64,000 nucleotides of DNA from Pontibacter virosus (GTDB taxonomy: Bacteria > Bacteroidota > Bacteroidia > Cytophagales > Hymenobacteraceae), in the NCBI RefSeq assembly GCF_003096355.1, contig NZ_QEKI01000006.1, forward strand, positions 124,001-188,000, written 5' to 3'. Position numbers and translations under genes: made by a program. Position 1 is the stretch's first letter, and each line of letters starts with the position of its first letter. This document shows, in pieces, positions 18,189-28,589 of this stretch. The notes under the pieces were generated by a model. That model had not been told where the DNA came from. It did not search any database and was given only the letters and a program-made list of their open reading frames with translations.

Positions 18189-19691
18189 ATGAGAAAAATC
18201 AACAAGATACTGGTGGCCAACCGTGGTGAAATCGCCCTGCGCGTGATGCGCTCCGCCAAAGAAATGGGTATCAGCACGGTAGCCGTCTACAGCGAGGCCG
18301 ACCGTAACGCTCTGCATGTGCGCTACGCCGACGAGGCCGTTTGCGTAGGTGGTCCCAAGTCAAATGAATCCTACCTGCGGGGCGATGTGATCATAGATGT
18401 CTGCAAGCGACTGCAGGTTGATGCGATCCACCCAGGCTACGGTTTTCTGTCTGAGAACGCTAATTTCGCCCGCCAGGTGCAGGAAGCCGGCCTGATCTTT
18501 ATTGGTCCCTCACCAGAAGCCATCGAGCTGATGGGCAGCAAACTGGCTGCCAAGGCTGCTGTAGCCAAGTATAAAATACCCATGGTGCCAGGTACGGAAG
18601 AAGCCATAACAGACGTGGAAGAGGCGAAAGAGATCGCCTCAAACGTTGGTTTCCCGATCCTGATCAAAGCGAGTGCCGGTGGTGGAGGCAAGGGGATGCG
18701 CGTGGTAGAAAGCGTTGACGTGTTTGAAGAGCAAATGAAGCTGGCTGTCAGCGAGGCGACTTCCGCTTTTGGCGACGGCTCGGTTTTCATCGAAAAATAC
18801 ATTAGCTCTCCCCGCCACATCGAAATACAGGTGCTGGGCGACACGCATGGCAACATTGTGCATCTGTTTGAGCGTGAGTGCTCCATCCAGCGCCGCCACC
18901 AGAAAGTGATCGAGGAAGCACCTTCTGCCGTCCTCACACCTGAACTTCGGGATGAAATGGGCCGCTGTGCAGTAGATGTGGCTAAAGCCTGCGACTATGT
19001 GGGTGCCGGCACCGTAGAATTTCTGGTAGATGAGAATCTGAACTTCTATTTCCTTGAGATGAACACGCGTCTGCAGGTAGAGCACCCTGTGACTGAGCAG
19101 ATTACGGGCCTGGACCTGGTGAAAGAGCAAATTCTGATCGCCGAGGGCAACCCACTAAGCTTCCGTCAGGAAGACCTGCAGATAAACGGTCATGCACTGG
19201 AACTGCGTGTGTATGCTGAGGATCCGGCCAATAACTTTTTGCCTGATATCGGACGCTTGGAAACCTACGTTCGCCCACAGGGACTTGGTGTACGCGTAGA
19301 CGATGGCTTCGAACAAGGTATGGATATTCCCATCTATTACGATCCGATGATCGCCAAACTGGTAACATTTGGGAAAGACCGTCAGGAAGCCATCGAGAAA
19401 ATGCTCCGGGCCATTGATGAGTACAAGATCACAGGTATAGAAACCACGCTTCCTTTTGGCACATTCGTACTGCAACACGAAGCATTTGTTTCCGGCAACT
19501 TCGATACCAAATTCATCGAGCGCTACTTTACCCCTAGCGTACTGGAGCCAAAGCCGACTGAAGACGCAGAGGAAATAGCTGCTGTGCTGGCAGCCATGTT
19601 ATTAGGAAACAACAAACCCAAAGTAAGCGCTACGAGTACCGGTGCACAGAGCGGCACGGTTTCTAACTGGCGCAAAAACAGAGTAAAATAA
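18189..19691 (+). CDS. accC: Biotin carboxylase subunit of acetyl-CoA carboxylase
   Basis: 500 residues from the ATG at 18189; an in-frame TTG at 18162 would add nine unlikely residues. The N-terminus INKILVANRGEIALRVMR, the glycine-rich ATP loop ASAGGGGKGMRVV, and the catalytic segments ERECSIQRRHQK and EMNTRLQVEHPVTE are all present. The enzyme carboxylates biotin on AccB with ATP and bicarbonate, the first step of malonyl-CoA synthesis. About 45 extra residues follow the usual end of AccC. accB is not adjacent, which differs from the usual accB-accC pair, so the partner biotinyl protein must be elsewhere. It could instead serve another acyl-CoA carboxylase. Confidence 0.9.
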   Translation: MRKINKILVANRGEIALRVMRSAKEMGISTVAVYSEADRNALHVRYADEAVCVGGPKSNESYLRGDVIIDVCKRLQVDAIHPGYGFLSENANFARQVQEAGLIFIGPSPEAIELMGSKLAAKAAVAKYKIPMVPGTEEAITDVEEAKEIASNVGFPILIKASAGGGGKGMRVVESVDVFEEQMKLAVSEATSAFGDGSVFIEKYISSPRHIEIQVLGDTHGNIVHLFERECSIQRRHQKVIEEAPSAVLTPELRDEMGRCAVDVAKACDYVGAGTVEFLVDENLNFYFLEMNTRLQVEHPVTEQITGLDLVKEQILIAEGNPLSFRQEDLQINGHALELRVYAEDPANNFLPDIGRLETYVRPQGLGVRVDDGFEQGMDIPIYYDPMIAKLVTFGKDRQEAIEKMLRAIDEYKITGIETTLPFGTFVLQHEAFVSGNFDTKFIERYFTPSVLEPKPTEDAEEIAAVLAAMLLGNNKPKVSATSTGAQSGTVSNWRKNRVK

Positions 19692-19713
19692 GGTATAGCC
19701 TTTTTAAAATACA

Positions 19714-19745
19714 GAAGGGGCCGATCGAATGACCGGCCCCTTCTG
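19714..19745. terminator. Bidirectional terminator between accC and bshB1
   Basis: An 11-bp perfect stem (19714-19724 with 19735-19745) between convergent genes. Confidence 0.8.
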
Positions 19746-19765
19746 CTTATATAATGGATATAATT

Positions 19766-20488
19766 CTAGATCAGGTCAAAGAGGTTGCGGACCCCTACCT
19801 GCTTGGCCGAGGTAAAACCCTCCCCAAAGGTCACCCCGATCGCATGCCCATATTCGCGCGCTCTGGCTTCAATGAAATCCAGAAACTCGGGCGATGAGAT
19901 GTAGGTATTAGGAGAACTGTCATCTGGGTTGTAAAACTGTGTCCGGAATGCCCGGATAGTTTCCAGCTTCTTCTCCCAATAAGGTGTTACATCCATCACA
20001 AAGTCAGGTTTTATGTAACGGTCCTGTATGAAATTGTAGGTTGCCTTCGGGCGCCATGCCTGTTGTTCCAGGCCATCTTCCCCCAGGGTCTTGATCATTT
20101 TGAGTCCTGCCAGGAAACAGGCCTCTGCCACTACTGCCGCGCCGCGTCCATGGTCCGGATGACGGTCATGCAGGGCATTCATCAGCACGATGTCAGGCTG
20201 GTACTGGCGCACTTTGCGTACGATCTGCAACTGATGCTCCTTGTCATTGGTAAAAAATCCATCGGCAAAGCCCAGGTTGTCACGCACGGAAAGTCCCATG
20301 ATCCTGGCCGCCTCCTCTGCTTCTGTCACGCGCTCCGCGGGAGTGCCCCGCGTACCGAGTTCACCTCGTGTCAGGTCTACCACCCCGGCTTTTCTACCGG
20401 AAGCGATATGCGCTATAAGTGTACCGGCACAGCCAAGCTCCACATCATCCGGGTGTGAGGCAAAGGCAAGTATATCTAGCTTCATCAT
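19766..20488 (-). CDS. bshB1: BshB1, bacillithiol biosynthesis deacetylase
   Basis: About 240 residues from ATG 20488 (or the next ATG at 20485). It is a LmbE/PIG-L-fold zinc deacetylase with the metal motif HPDDVELG at 12-19 and a second HPDHGRG later. BshB1 removes acetyl from N-acetylglucosaminyl-malate in bacillithiol synthesis; the DLTRGELGTRGTPAERVTEA segment is typical of BshB1. This suggests the organism uses bacillithiol as its thiol buffer. It follows the M23 gene by about a dozen bases, so the two are probably co-transcribed. Confidence 0.88.
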   Translation of the reverse strand: MMKLDILAFASHPDDVELGCAGTLIAHIASGRKAGVVDLTRGELGTRGTPAERVTEAEEAARIMGLSVRDNLGFADGFFTNDKEHQLQIVRKVRQYQPDIVLMNALHDRHPDHGRGAAVVAEACFLAGLKMIKTLGEDGLEQQAWRPKATYNFIQDRYIKPDFVMDVTPYWEKKLETIRAFRTQFYNPDDSSPNTYISSPEFLDFIEARAREYGHAIGVTFGEGFTSAKQVGVRNLFDLI

Positions 20489-20499
20489 CAATTGCTTAC

Positions 20500-21546
20500 T
20501 TATCTAACTCGGAGCGAGCGTCCAACCTTCAGGGTAGTACGGGTGCTAATACCGTTCAGTTTAGTGATCTGGCTAACAGAAACACCGTAGCGCTTTGCTA
20601 TACCTGACAGCGTGTCGCCGCTCCGCACCTTATGATAGGTTGATTTGCGGGAACCGCTGCTACTGCCCTTTGATTTATTATAGTAGTTGAATAATGCTGA
20701 TGTAATGACAAAGCTTTGTCCTTTGAGTAAATAGTCAGGAAAGTCATACATCAACTCCGGATCGAGCGGGTTGCCCTGGTAACGCACCTCATAGTGCAGG
20801 TGTGGTCCGGAACTACGGCCGGTGCTACCGCCTAAACCAATTACTTCGCCTGCCTTTACAAACTGCCCGGTCTCAGCGATGGTCCTACTCATGTGACCGT
20901 AAAGCGTTTCTAAGCCGTTGTAATGACGTAAAACGATGTAGTTGCCGTAGCCTCCGCCATCCCACTTATTGATGCGTACTACCCCGTCAAAAGCGGCATA
21001 AATAGAGTCGCCGGTGTTCAGGTCAATGTCAGTGCCATAGTGCCAGCGATAGCCCCTGTGTCCGAAGCGGCTTGTCACAGGTGTCTTCTCCAAAGGCATT
21101 TTGTAGTCGCGTTTGACTCTGGGATCGTAGAGCGTTATATCCACTGTGTCCTTTAACTGACGGCCATCCATACGGTATGGGTTAATGTTCCGCGTGTCCC
21201 AAATGGCGTAGTAGCCTGCAATCTTGATCCAGGTAGAGTCGATCAGTACTTCCTCTGACACTTCTACGATGTGCTGCTCCCCTAAGTCAAGTTCTGACGT
21301 ATCTTCACTGACGATCGAGAGCTCCTTTTTGGGGTTAAAGAAAATAGACTTGCCAGCGTCCGAATCATCCTCCGGAAACTCCTCATACTTAATCAGGATC
21401 GTGGTATCAGGCCGTACATAGTCTATTTTAGGTGATTTTACCTTAAATAGGTCTTTGACCTTACCCTGAGCAAAGGCACTGCCTGTCCCGGAAACGAGAC
21501 AGAGCAAAAAGAGTGCAATCGTAAGGGGTGCTTTATACTTTAGCAT
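20500..21546 (-). CDS. M23 peptidoglycan endopeptidase with LysM
   Basis: 348 residues from the ATG at 21546; an upstream TTG would spoil the signal peptide (MLKYKAPLTIALFLLCLVSG, cleaved after AFAQ). The M23 zinc peptidase domain is at about 155-265, with its first motif in HYGTDIDLN and the second in PHLHYEVRY. A C-terminal LysM repeat (YHKVRSGDTLSGIAKRYG) binds peptidoglycan. It probably cuts peptide crosslinks in the periplasm during growth or division. Confidence 0.9.
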   Translation of the reverse strand: MLKYKAPLTIALFLLCLVSGTGSAFAQGKVKDLFKVKSPKIDYVRPDTTILIKYEEFPEDDSDAGKSIFFNPKKELSIVSEDTSELDLGEQHIVEVSEEVLIDSTWIKIAGYYAIWDTRNINPYRMDGRQLKDTVDITLYDPRVKRDYKMPLEKTPVTSRFGHRGYRWHYGTDIDLNTGDSIYAAFDGVVRINKWDGGGYGNYIVLRHYNGLETLYGHMSRTIAETGQFVKAGEVIGLGGSTGRSSGPHLHYEVRYQGNPLDPELMYDFPDYLLKGQSFVITSALFNYYNKSKGSSSGSRKSTYHKVRSGDTLSGIAKRYGVSVSQITKLNGISTRTTLKVGRSLRVR

Positions 21547-21681
21547 TATATTGAATATTAGGCGGAGCTGATTTAAAAAGCTCAATGTCGCAAAATTAAC
21601 TACAGCAACGCCATTTTATTGTGGTCATACCCTGTCCGGTCTAAAAAGAATGTGGTGGACGGGTTTGACCTATCGTAATAT

Positions 21682-22620
21682 TTAGTGCAAATCCTGTGCA
21701 GCCAGATAGCGCTCGGCATCAAGCGCGGCCATGCAACCTGTGCCGGCTGCCGTCACAGCCTGGCGGTACGTAAAGTCCTGTACATCGCCGCAGGCAAACA
21801 CGCCGTCGATATTGGTTTTGCTCGTCCCCGGAATGGTGCGGATATAACCGTTTTCATCCAGGTTCAGGTAGTCAGCAAAAATACCCGAGTTAGGCTGGTG
21901 GCCGATCGCCACGAAAAAGCCACTTACAGGAATTTCGCGCAGTTCATCTGTCAGCACATTGCGCACACGCACTGCATCTACTACTTCTTCACCCAGGATC
22001 TCGTCAGTCACTGAGTTCCATAGAATTTCAATGTTTTTGGTTTTCTTCACGCGCTCCTGCATGATCGTAGAAGCACGCATCTCATCCCGGCGTACGATCA
22101 TGTACACCTTCTTGCAGATGTTGGCAAGATAGGTTGCCTCTTCAGCCGCCGTATCGCCGGCACCTACAACCGCTACATCCTGTCCACGATAGAAGAAACC
22201 ATCGCAAACGGCACAGGCACTAACCCCATTGCCATTCAGACGGGCTTCTGACTCCATACCCAGCCATTTGGCTGATGCACCTGTGGAAATGATCACAGCA
22301 TGCGCCTCAATTACCTTCTGGTCGTCAATCGTAACTTTGTGCGGCTGCGAAGAGAAATCTACAGCTGTGGCGATGCCATACCTAACATCGGTTCCAAAAC
22401 GCTCGGCCTGGCGCTTAAAGTCCTCCATCATCTGCGGGCCGTTAATGCCATCCGGGTAGCCCGGATAATTTTCTACATCATTGGTTATGGTAAGCTGTCC
22501 GCCGGGCTGTAAACCTTGGTACAGCACGGGGTTAAGTCCGGCACGGGAGGCATAGATAGCTGCTGTATATCCAGCGGGGCCTGAGCCGATGATCAGGCAT
22601 TTTACTTTTTCTATTTCCAT
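21682..22620 (-). CDS. trxB: Thioredoxin-disulfide reductase
   Basis: 312 residues, normal for TrxB. The FAD motif GSGPAG is at 12-17, the redox centre CAVC at 136-139, and the NADPH motif GAGDTAAEE near 153. It reduces thioredoxin with NADPH in the cytoplasm. A monocistronic gene with no clear promoter match immediately upstream. Confidence 0.96.
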   Translation of the reverse strand: MEIEKVKCLIIGSGPAGYTAAIYASRAGLNPVLYQGLQPGGQLTITNDVENYPGYPDGINGPQMMEDFKRQAERFGTDVRYGIATAVDFSSQPHKVTIDDQKVIEAHAVIISTGASAKWLGMESEARLNGNGVSACAVCDGFFYRGQDVAVVGAGDTAAEEATYLANICKKVYMIVRRDEMRASTIMQERVKKTKNIEILWNSVTDEILGEEVVDAVRVRNVLTDELREIPVSGFFVAIGHQPNSGIFADYLNLDENGYIRTIPGTSKTNIDGVFACGDVQDFTYRQAVTAAGTGCMAALDAERYLAAQDLH

Positions 22621-22742
22621 TATATGTAAGGCTTATTCGAAATTGGTTGCAAGTATACAAAAAATATGATGCTCTGCCTGCATACTTCCTGTGTTAATTA
22701 GCATATACTCGGTAGACAACAAGCAGCAACAGCCAGAAATAC

Positions 22743-22774
22743 AAAGAGCCCTGACCTTACGGACAGGGCTCTTT
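22743..22774 (-). terminator. rpoD terminator
   Basis: An 11-bp perfect stem (22743-22753 with 22764-22774) just after the sigma factor stop. Confidence 0.8.
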
Positions 22775-22791
22775 ACAGTGTTTTTATTAGC

Positions 22792-23655
22792 CTAACCTAA
22801 ATAAGGCTTCAATGCTTTGCTTCTGGAGGTATGACGTAGTCTTCGGATCGCTTTCTCCTTGATCTGACGCACACGCTCGCGGGTCAGGTTAAACTTCTCC
22901 CCGATTTCTTCCAGCGTGAGTGAATGCTCGCCGTTCAGACCGAAGTAAAGCGTGATTACATCAGCCTCACGTTTGGTAAGGGTAGACAAAGCACGCTGCA
23001 CTTCCTTACGGAGCGAGTCGTTCATCAGACCTGTGTCAGGTGACTCTTCGTCTTCGTTTTCAAGCACATCCAACAGGCGGTTTTCCTCTCCCTGCACAAA
23101 CGGAGCATCTACTGACACGTGACGGCCAGAGATTTTGAGTGTGTCAACAACTTCAGCAGTTGTCAATTCAAGCACCTCTGCGATCTCTTCCGGAGAAGGC
23201 TCGCGCTCAAATTTCTGCTCTAGTTCAGAGAAAGACTTAGATATCTTGTTAAGAGAACCAACACGGTTCAGCGGAAGACGCACGATACGAGACTGCTCGG
23301 CCAATGCCTGCAGAATAGACTGACGGATCCACCAAACTGCATAAGAGATGAACTTGAAACCTCTTGTTTCATCAAAACGCTTGGCAGCTTTGATCAGACC
23401 CAGGTTACCCTCGTTAATAAGGTCGCCTAGCGAAAGGCCCTGGTTCTGGTACTGCTTTGCTACTGACACAACGAAACGCAGGTTGGCTTTGGTCAACTTC
23501 TCAAGTGCAAACTGATCTCCCTCTTTGATTCTCTGAGCAAGCGATACCTCCTCATCCGGCGTAAGCAAATCGACTTTACCAATCTCCTGCAGGTATTTAT
23601 CAAGCGACTGGCTTTCGCGGTTGGTGATCTGTTTGCTTATCTTGAGTTGTCTCAT
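22792..23655 (-). CDS. rpoD: Primary RNA polymerase sigma factor RpoD
   Basis: 287 residues, the short primary sigma form of Bacteroidota that lacks region 1.1 and the long non-conserved insert. Region 1.2 ([20 protein letters not shown]), region 2 ([15 protein letters not shown] and [13 protein letters not shown]), region 3 and region 4 ([20 protein letters not shown]) are all present. It directs RNA polymerase to the TAnnTTTG promoters found in this window. Confidence 0.97.
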   Translation of the reverse strand: MRQLKISKQITNRESQSLDKYLQEIGKVDLLTPDEEVSLAQRIKEGDQFALEKLTKANLRFVVSVAKQYQNQGLSLGDLINEGNLGLIKAAKRFDETRGFKFISYAVWWIRQSILQALAEQSRIVRLPLNRVGSLNKISKSFSELEQKFEREPSPEEIAEVLELTTAEVVDTLKISGRHVSVDAPFVQGEENRLLDVLENEDEESPDTGLMNDSLRKEVQRALSTLTKREADVITLYFGLNGEHSLTLEEIGEKFNLTRERVRQIKEKAIRRLRHTSRSKALKPYLG

Positions 23656-23787
23656 CAGAGTATATTGTTATTACAAAAAATGTGAAAATCTTAATTCTGG
23701 GCTCGTTGGGGTAACATCAGAAAATCGCGCAAAGTTCTTACATTTTAAGAATAAAATCAAGAAGCATTTACGCGACGTCAAAACATA

Positions 23788-23835
23788 ATACTCCTGACGC
23801 CACTCCGCCTTATACGGAACGGGCATCAGGAGTAT
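23788..23835 (-). terminator. Probable pnp terminator hairpin
   Basis: A 14-bp stem with one G-T pair (23788-23801 with 23822-23835) just after the pnp stop. The T-run is weak. Confidence 0.6.
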
Positions 23836-23847
23836 AAGATTTAATGA

Positions 23848-25986
23848 TTATTGTTGCGCTTCAGCGCCCGGCTTTGGTAGTATAGCCTTACGTGACAGCT
23901 TGAACTTACCCGTCTTCTTATCAACGTCGATCAGCTTCACCTTCACTTCTTCACCAATTTCCAGCACGCCGTCCATTGTCTCGAGGCGCTCATGCTTAAT
24001 CTCTGAAATGTGCAGCAAACCGTCTTTACCTGGCATGAACTCTACAAAGGCACCATAAGGCTGGATAGATTTCACTTTACCAATGTAAATCTCTCCAATC
24101 TCAGGCTGCGAAACAATTGCCTTGATTTTGGCTACCGCACTGTTCATAGAGTCCTGATCAGTAGCAAAGATGTTCACATGGCCTTTCTCGTTCTTCTCTT
24201 CGATAAGAATAGTAGCACCCGTGTCTTTTTGGATCTGCTGAATTACTTTACCACCTGGTCCGATCACGGCGCCGATAAACTCCTTGTCAATCACGATGTT
24301 GAATGAACGAGGCGTATGTGGCTTGTAATCAGGGTTAGGAGAAGAAATGGTCTTGTTCATCTCGTTGAGAATGTGCAGACGACCTTCTCTTGCCTGAGCA
24401 AGTGCCTGGCTCAATACATCGTGAGACAAGCCCTGTACTTTAATGTCCATCTGGCAGGCAGTAATACCTTTGCTGGTACCAGCTACTTTAAAGTCCATAT
24501 CACCTAAGTGGTCTTCATCACCCAGGATGTCAGAAAGAACGGCAAAGTTGCCTGTGCTCTCGTCTGTGATCAAGCCCATGGCTATACCTGAAACGCCGTC
24601 CTTTACAGGAACGCCTGCGTCCATTAGGGCAAGCGAACCAGCACATACCGTGGCCATAGAAGAAGAACCGTTAGACTCCAGGATGTCAGACACGATACGG
24701 ATCGTGTATGGGTTCTCAGAATCAGCAGGAAGCACTTTCTTAAGGGCTCTGAGTGCCAGGTTACCGTGACCGATCTCACGACGGCCAGGACCTCTGTTTG
24801 GCTTCACCTCACCTGTTGAGAAGGCAGGGAAGTTATAGTGCAGCAAAAACTTATTGTAACCGGATACCATCGCACTGTCGATCATCTGCTCGTCCAGTTT
24901 GGTACCCAATGTAACTGTAGTCAGGGATTGTGTCTCACCTCGTGTGAATACGGCTGAACCGTGCGTAGCTGGCAGGTAGTTGATCTCTGACCAGATAGGA
25001 CGGATCTCATTCAACTGACGGCCATCCAGACGCACACGGTCATTGAGGATCATCTTACGAACGGCATCCTTCTCAACATCGTGGTAGTAGGTCTTGATCA
25101 GGCCCATGTCATAGCCATGCTCCTCACCCAGCGACTCAACGAACTCGTTCAGTACGGCGGCAAATCCTTCTTTGCGCTCAGCTTTGTTGGCACGGCCACG
25201 CTTGGCTACTTCATAAGCCTTGTCGTAAGTGGCCGCATATACCTTCTGGCGAAGCTCGTCATCATGTGTTTCATGGGAATACTCACGCTTCTGCAGTTTG
25301 CCTACCATTTCGGCAAGCTCCATCTGCGCTTGGCACTGTACTTTGATCGCTTCGTGTGCGAAGGCGATTGCCTCCAGCATTTCCTCTTCAGACACCTCGT
25401 TCATCTCACCCTCTACCATCGCCACGCTGTCGATTGAGCCACCTACGATCATGTCGATGTCTGCGTTCTTAAGGTCAGAAACTTTCGGGTTGATCACAAA
25501 CTGACCGTCGATGCGCGCTACGCGCACTTCGGAGATAGGACCGTTGAAAGGAATGTCAGAAACAGCGAGGGCTGCAGAAGCTGCCAGTGCCGCCAGGGCA
25601 TCCGGCATGATCTCTGCGTCTGCCGAGATCATATGTATAGTCATCTGGGTTTCGGCATGGTAGTCACCCGGGAACATAGGGCGCAGAATGCGGTCAACCA
25701 GACGTGATATCAAAATTTCGTAGTCAGAAAGGCGTGCCTCTCTTTTGAGGAAACCTCCCGGGATTTTACCAGATGAAGCAAACTTCTCCTGATAGTCCAC
25801 TGAAAGGGGTAGAAAGTCAACTCCCTCGCGGGCTTCTTTATTAGAAACGACAGCTGCCAGTAGCATGGTGGTGCCCATTTTTACTACTACAGAACCGTCA
25901 GCCTGCTTGGCTAATTTACCAGTTTCGATAGTGATCTCCCGGCCATCCGGAAGAAAGATTGTTTTTGTGATCGCGTTTTGTGACAT
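23848..25986 (-). CDS. pnp: Polyribonucleotide nucleotidyltransferase
   Basis: 712 residues from ATG 25986; a TTG two codons upstream is less likely. Two RNase PH domains are followed by the KH domain ([20 protein letters not shown]) and an S1 domain ([20 protein letters not shown]). PNPase degrades RNA phosphorolytically. It lies downstream of rpsO in the conserved rpsO-pnp order, with a terminator-like hairpin between them, so readthrough and separate transcription are both possible. Confidence 0.98.
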   Translation of the reverse strand: MSQNAITKTIFLPDGREITIETGKLAKQADGSVVVKMGTTMLLAAVVSNKEAREGVDFLPLSVDYQEKFASSGKIPGGFLKREARLSDYEILISRLVDRILRPMFPGDYHAETQMTIHMISADAEIMPDALAALAASAALAVSDIPFNGPISEVRVARIDGQFVINPKVSDLKNADIDMIVGGSIDSVAMVEGEMNEVSEEEMLEAIAFAHEAIKVQCQAQMELAEMVGKLQKREYSHETHDDELRQKVYAATYDKAYEVAKRGRANKAERKEGFAAVLNEFVESLGEEHGYDMGLIKTYYHDVEKDAVRKMILNDRVRLDGRQLNEIRPIWSEINYLPATHGSAVFTRGETQSLTTVTLGTKLDEQMIDSAMVSGYNKFLLHYNFPAFSTGEVKPNRGPGRREIGHGNLALRALKKVLPADSENPYTIRIVSDILESNGSSSMATVCAGSLALMDAGVPVKDGVSGIAMGLITDESTGNFAVLSDILGDEDHLGDMDFKVAGTSKGITACQMDIKVQGLSHDVLSQALAQAREGRLHILNEMNKTISSPNPDYKPHTPRSFNIVIDKEFIGAVIGPGGKVIQQIQKDTGATILIEEKNEKGHVNIFATDQDSMNSAVAKIKAIVSQPEIGEIYIGKVKSIQPYGAFVEFMPGKDGLLHISEIKHERLETMDGVLEIGEEVKVKLIDVDKKTGKFKLSRKAILPKPGAEAQQ

Positions 25987-26090
25987 CTTCAATTATTATT
26001 TTTTAGCATCAAATAAACAGGGCTACCGTTTGCAGCCGCTGCTGGGGTACTGGCAAAGAGGAAGGGGGATTATAAAAGGGGCAGAAAAAA

Positions 26091-26120
26091 ATAGGGAATC
26101 CCTGTCAGAAATTCCCTAAT
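26091..26120 (-). terminator. rpsO terminator
   Basis: An 8-bp stem (26092-26099 with 26111-26118) followed by a T-run on the minus strand, 12 bases after the rpsO stop. Confidence 0.7.
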
Positions 26121-26131
26121 TTTCTATAAGC

Positions 26132-26407
26132 TTATTTACGGATACCAAGCTCGGCGATGATCGCTCTGTATCTTTCAATGTCATTTTTCTGCAGGTAGTT
26201 CAGAAGTCTTCTTCTTTTACCTACCAGCTTAAGAAGACCAAGACGAGTGCCGAAGTCTTTCTTATGAACCTTCAGGTGCTCTGTCAGATCAGCAATGCGC
26301 GTAGTGAACAGCGCGATCTGGCCTTCTGCAGAACCCGTGTCTGTCTTAGACTTGCTCAGGCTGTGCTTCTCAAAAATTTCTTGTTTCGCTTCAGTAGTTA
26401 ATTTCAT
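26132..26407 (-). CDS. rpsO: 30S ribosomal protein S15
   Basis: 91 residues, normal for S15, with the conserved [20 protein letters not shown] rRNA-binding segment. It binds 16S rRNA in the central domain. Located upstream of pnp, as in most bacteria. Confidence 0.98.
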   Translation of the reverse strand: MKLTTEAKQEIFEKHSLSKSKTDTGSAEGQIALFTTRIADLTEHLKVHKKDFGTRLGLLKLVGKRRRLLNYLQKNDIERYRAIIAELGIRK

Positions 26408-26463
26408 TGCGTATAAAAAATATCAATCTGTTATATTCAGTGGATAGTATCCCGTATAAGCCG

Positions 26464-26471
26464 CAAAGTTA
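26464..26471 (-). promoter_or_regulatory. Promoter -7 element for rpsO
   Basis: Minus-strand TAACTTTG, a perfect TAnnTTTG match, 57 bases before the rpsO start. Confidence 0.55.
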
Positions 26472-26524
26472 AATAAAATATCTATATTAAAAAACTATTT
26501 GCAGCGAGTTATTTTGGTGCAGTT

Positions 26525-27952
26525 CTATATTTTGCTGCGCTTTAAACGGGTCATCAGCTTGCGCCAGAAGTCTACTTCCAGCAGGCTCGAGTCGTTCTGC
26601 GCCTGGTACAGAAAGAACAAGCCAATCGGCAGCAGGATGGCGTTCGCGCCCCACATCCCTGCCTCCACCGAAATCAGGCCTTCCCTCGCCCACTTCTCAC
26701 CTAATATGCCCAGCACGTACATCACAATGAAAAACATAATGGAAATGATCACTGGCACGCCCAAACCACCCTTCTTAATGATGGCTCCCAGCGGCGCACC
26801 GATCAGAAACATGATCAGGATGGCAAATGACTGGGTGTACTTGCGCCAGATTTCAATTTCATAGTTGTTGGCATCTCGGCCAAGCGTAGCCACACGCTCT
26901 TTATAGCTCGACGTAAAACTCTTTACATTGCGGGCTTTATTGGCTGCAGCCAGCATGACGTCCGCCGTGATGGGTGACAAAGCCTTTTGCTCGTGCACAG
27001 AGTCCGGCAATACTTTGGTGAGTGGAAGGCCATTCTTCACCTGCCCTGTATCCGCTTTAAAATACATGTAAAAGGGATCCACGTTAGGAGCATACATCCG
27101 CTGCTCCCGGACACCCGAGCGACGCAATGAATCTGTTACCGCCGTCAGCTGCCCGATGTCTTTCATCATTTTGTTATCCGAGAAAAGCTCTTCGCGGGTA
27201 CGGTCCAGCTCAAAAGAGGCCAGGCTGAAAATGATCTTGGTGGCGTCAAACTTTTCGCGCACAAACTGCTCCGATGAATTTCGGAATCCCCCGTTGTTCT
27301 GATCAACGTAGGTATTACCGCGGAACAATTCCAGAATCAGGTAATTGTCATCGTATTCGGTATACATCTGCCCCGAGTCGGCCAGTATCACCGTCGTATT
27401 GTTGCCACCTTTGGAGTGGTCGTAGATCATGATGTCCCGCAGGGAGCGCCCGTCATTCAGCTTCTCATTTATTTTAATGCTATAGCCGGGCAAGCCGTTG
27501 TAAAAGGCGCCTTCCTTGAAGTTCATGGCCGGCTTTTTCTGCCTGATATCCCACAACAGACTATAGGCTTTGAGGTTTGCCTTCGGAACAACGTAGTTAT
27601 TAAAGAAAAAGGCTCCGATGGAGAGCGCAATTACAAAAAAGGCTACGGGGCGCAAAATACGCGGCAAGGCTACACCAGACGTCTTGATGGCGGTAAGTTC
27701 GTGGTGCTCTCCCAGGGTACCGAAGGTCATCAATGCGGAAAGCAGTACCGCAAGTGGAAGGGCGACAGGCGCCATGTTGATGCTGAAATAGAACAGCAGC
27801 TCTGCAAAAACGTCGTACCCCAGGTCTTTTCCCACCAGTTCATCGAGGTATTTAAGCATATACTGCGTGAGCAGAATAAACTCCACGATGGCAAACGTGA
27901 GCAAGAAAGGGCCGGCAAAGGATTTAAGTATTAGCTTATCTAGTTTCTTCAT
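26525..27952 (-). CDS. LptF/LptG-family permease
   Basis: 475 residues from ATG 27952; an upstream TTG would add three residues. Three N-terminal membrane helices (about 9-30, 53-75 and 95-115), a large periplasmic domain (about 120-350) and three C-terminal helices match YjgP/YjgQ proteins. These form the inner-membrane channel that extracts lipopolysaccharide toward the Lpt bridge with the LptB ATPase. F versus G cannot be decided here. It has its own promoter. Confidence 0.9.
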   Translation of the reverse strand: MKKLDKLILKSFAGPFLLTFAIVEFILLTQYMLKYLDELVGKDLGYDVFAELLFYFSINMAPVALPLAVLLSALMTFGTLGEHHELTAIKTSGVALPRILRPVAFFVIALSIGAFFFNNYVVPKANLKAYSLLWDIRQKKPAMNFKEGAFYNGLPGYSIKINEKLNDGRSLRDIMIYDHSKGGNNTTVILADSGQMYTEYDDNYLILELFRGNTYVDQNNGGFRNSSEQFVREKFDATKIIFSLASFELDRTREELFSDNKMMKDIGQLTAVTDSLRRSGVREQRMYAPNVDPFYMYFKADTGQVKNGLPLTKVLPDSVHEQKALSPITADVMLAAANKARNVKSFTSSYKERVATLGRDANNYEIEIWRKYTQSFAILIMFLIGAPLGAIIKKGGLGVPVIISIMFFIVMYVLGILGEKWAREGLISVEAGMWGANAILLPIGLFFLYQAQNDSSLLEVDFWRKLMTRLKRSKI

Positions 27953-28023
27953 GTTGGCCAATTGGCATGCGGGCGTCAGAAAACCCGGTTATTTTCTTAA
28001 ACACCGGTCTTCCAAAAATCGTG

Positions 28024-28031
28024 CAAAGATA
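28024..28031 (-). promoter_or_regulatory. Promoter -7 element for the LptF/G gene
   Basis: Minus-strand TATCTTTG, a perfect TAnnTTTG match, about 72 bases before the start codon, just beyond the START-like gene's stop. Confidence 0.5.
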
Positions 28032-28052
28032 AGCCTTTGGTGATAAGATGTG

Positions 28053-28454
28053 CTACCCTCCTACTATTTCACGTAGTTTCTGCATCAAATGCTCCCACAG
28101 CTCCTCCAACTCTTCCTCGTCATCTTCCTCTGAGTAGTCTACCACTTTCAGATACTGCTCCTGCGTCAGTTCGCTTGATTCGATCGAAAAATCGATATAA
28201 GATGGATCTGAAGTGTGTGTTTTGTCATCGTTGAGGAAAAGAAAGCGAACAGAACGATTCGTACGGTGGCTCGTCATCTCAGCGTAATGGTTGCGTCCAT
28301 CCCAGAAGAAGTTGTAAACCTTGTCCTCGTTTATGGAAACGTCGTCACAAAACCACTGCGAAAGACCACTTAGGGTGCTCAGGTATGGGTACAGCAAACG
28401 GGCAGATGCATTTATAGGATACTCACGCACAAATTTCGTCTTTGTAGCTTTCAT
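28053..28454 (-). CDS. START-like (AHSA1-type) domain protein
   Basis: 133 residues from ATG 28454 (MKATKTKFVREYPINASARL); longer upstream readings overlap the tRNA promoter region and lack any domain. The pattern of a beta strand, then WFCDD, then FFWDGRNHYAEM resembles the helix-grip START/polyketide-cyclase fold of small Bacteroidota proteins. A very acidic segment (YSEEDDEEELEELWEHL) precedes the final helix. Ligand unknown. Confidence 0.75.
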   Translation of the reverse strand: MKATKTKFVREYPINASARLLYPYLSTLSGLSQWFCDDVSINEDKVYNFFWDGRNHYAEMTSHRTNRSVRFLFLNDDKTHTSDPSYIDFSIESSELTQEQYLKVVDYSEEDDEEELEELWEHLMQKLREIVGG

Positions 28455-28546
28455 TATCTGTTGTTGTAAGTGACTGAGTAAGTATAGTATTAATTTCTGA
28501 TTTGCTAAATATACAGAAAATAAAATATTTTTTTGTGCATCGATTG

Positions 28547-28578
28547 TTGCTTTTTTTAAAACTAACCGCTTATATTTG
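28547..28578 (+). promoter_or_regulatory. Promoter for tRNA-Met
   Basis: TTG at 28547-28549, a 21-base spacer, then TATATTTG at 28571-28578, which matches the Bacteroidota -33 and -7 elements. The tRNA starts 11 bases later. Confidence 0.7.
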
Positions 28579-28589
28579 CACCACAATTC

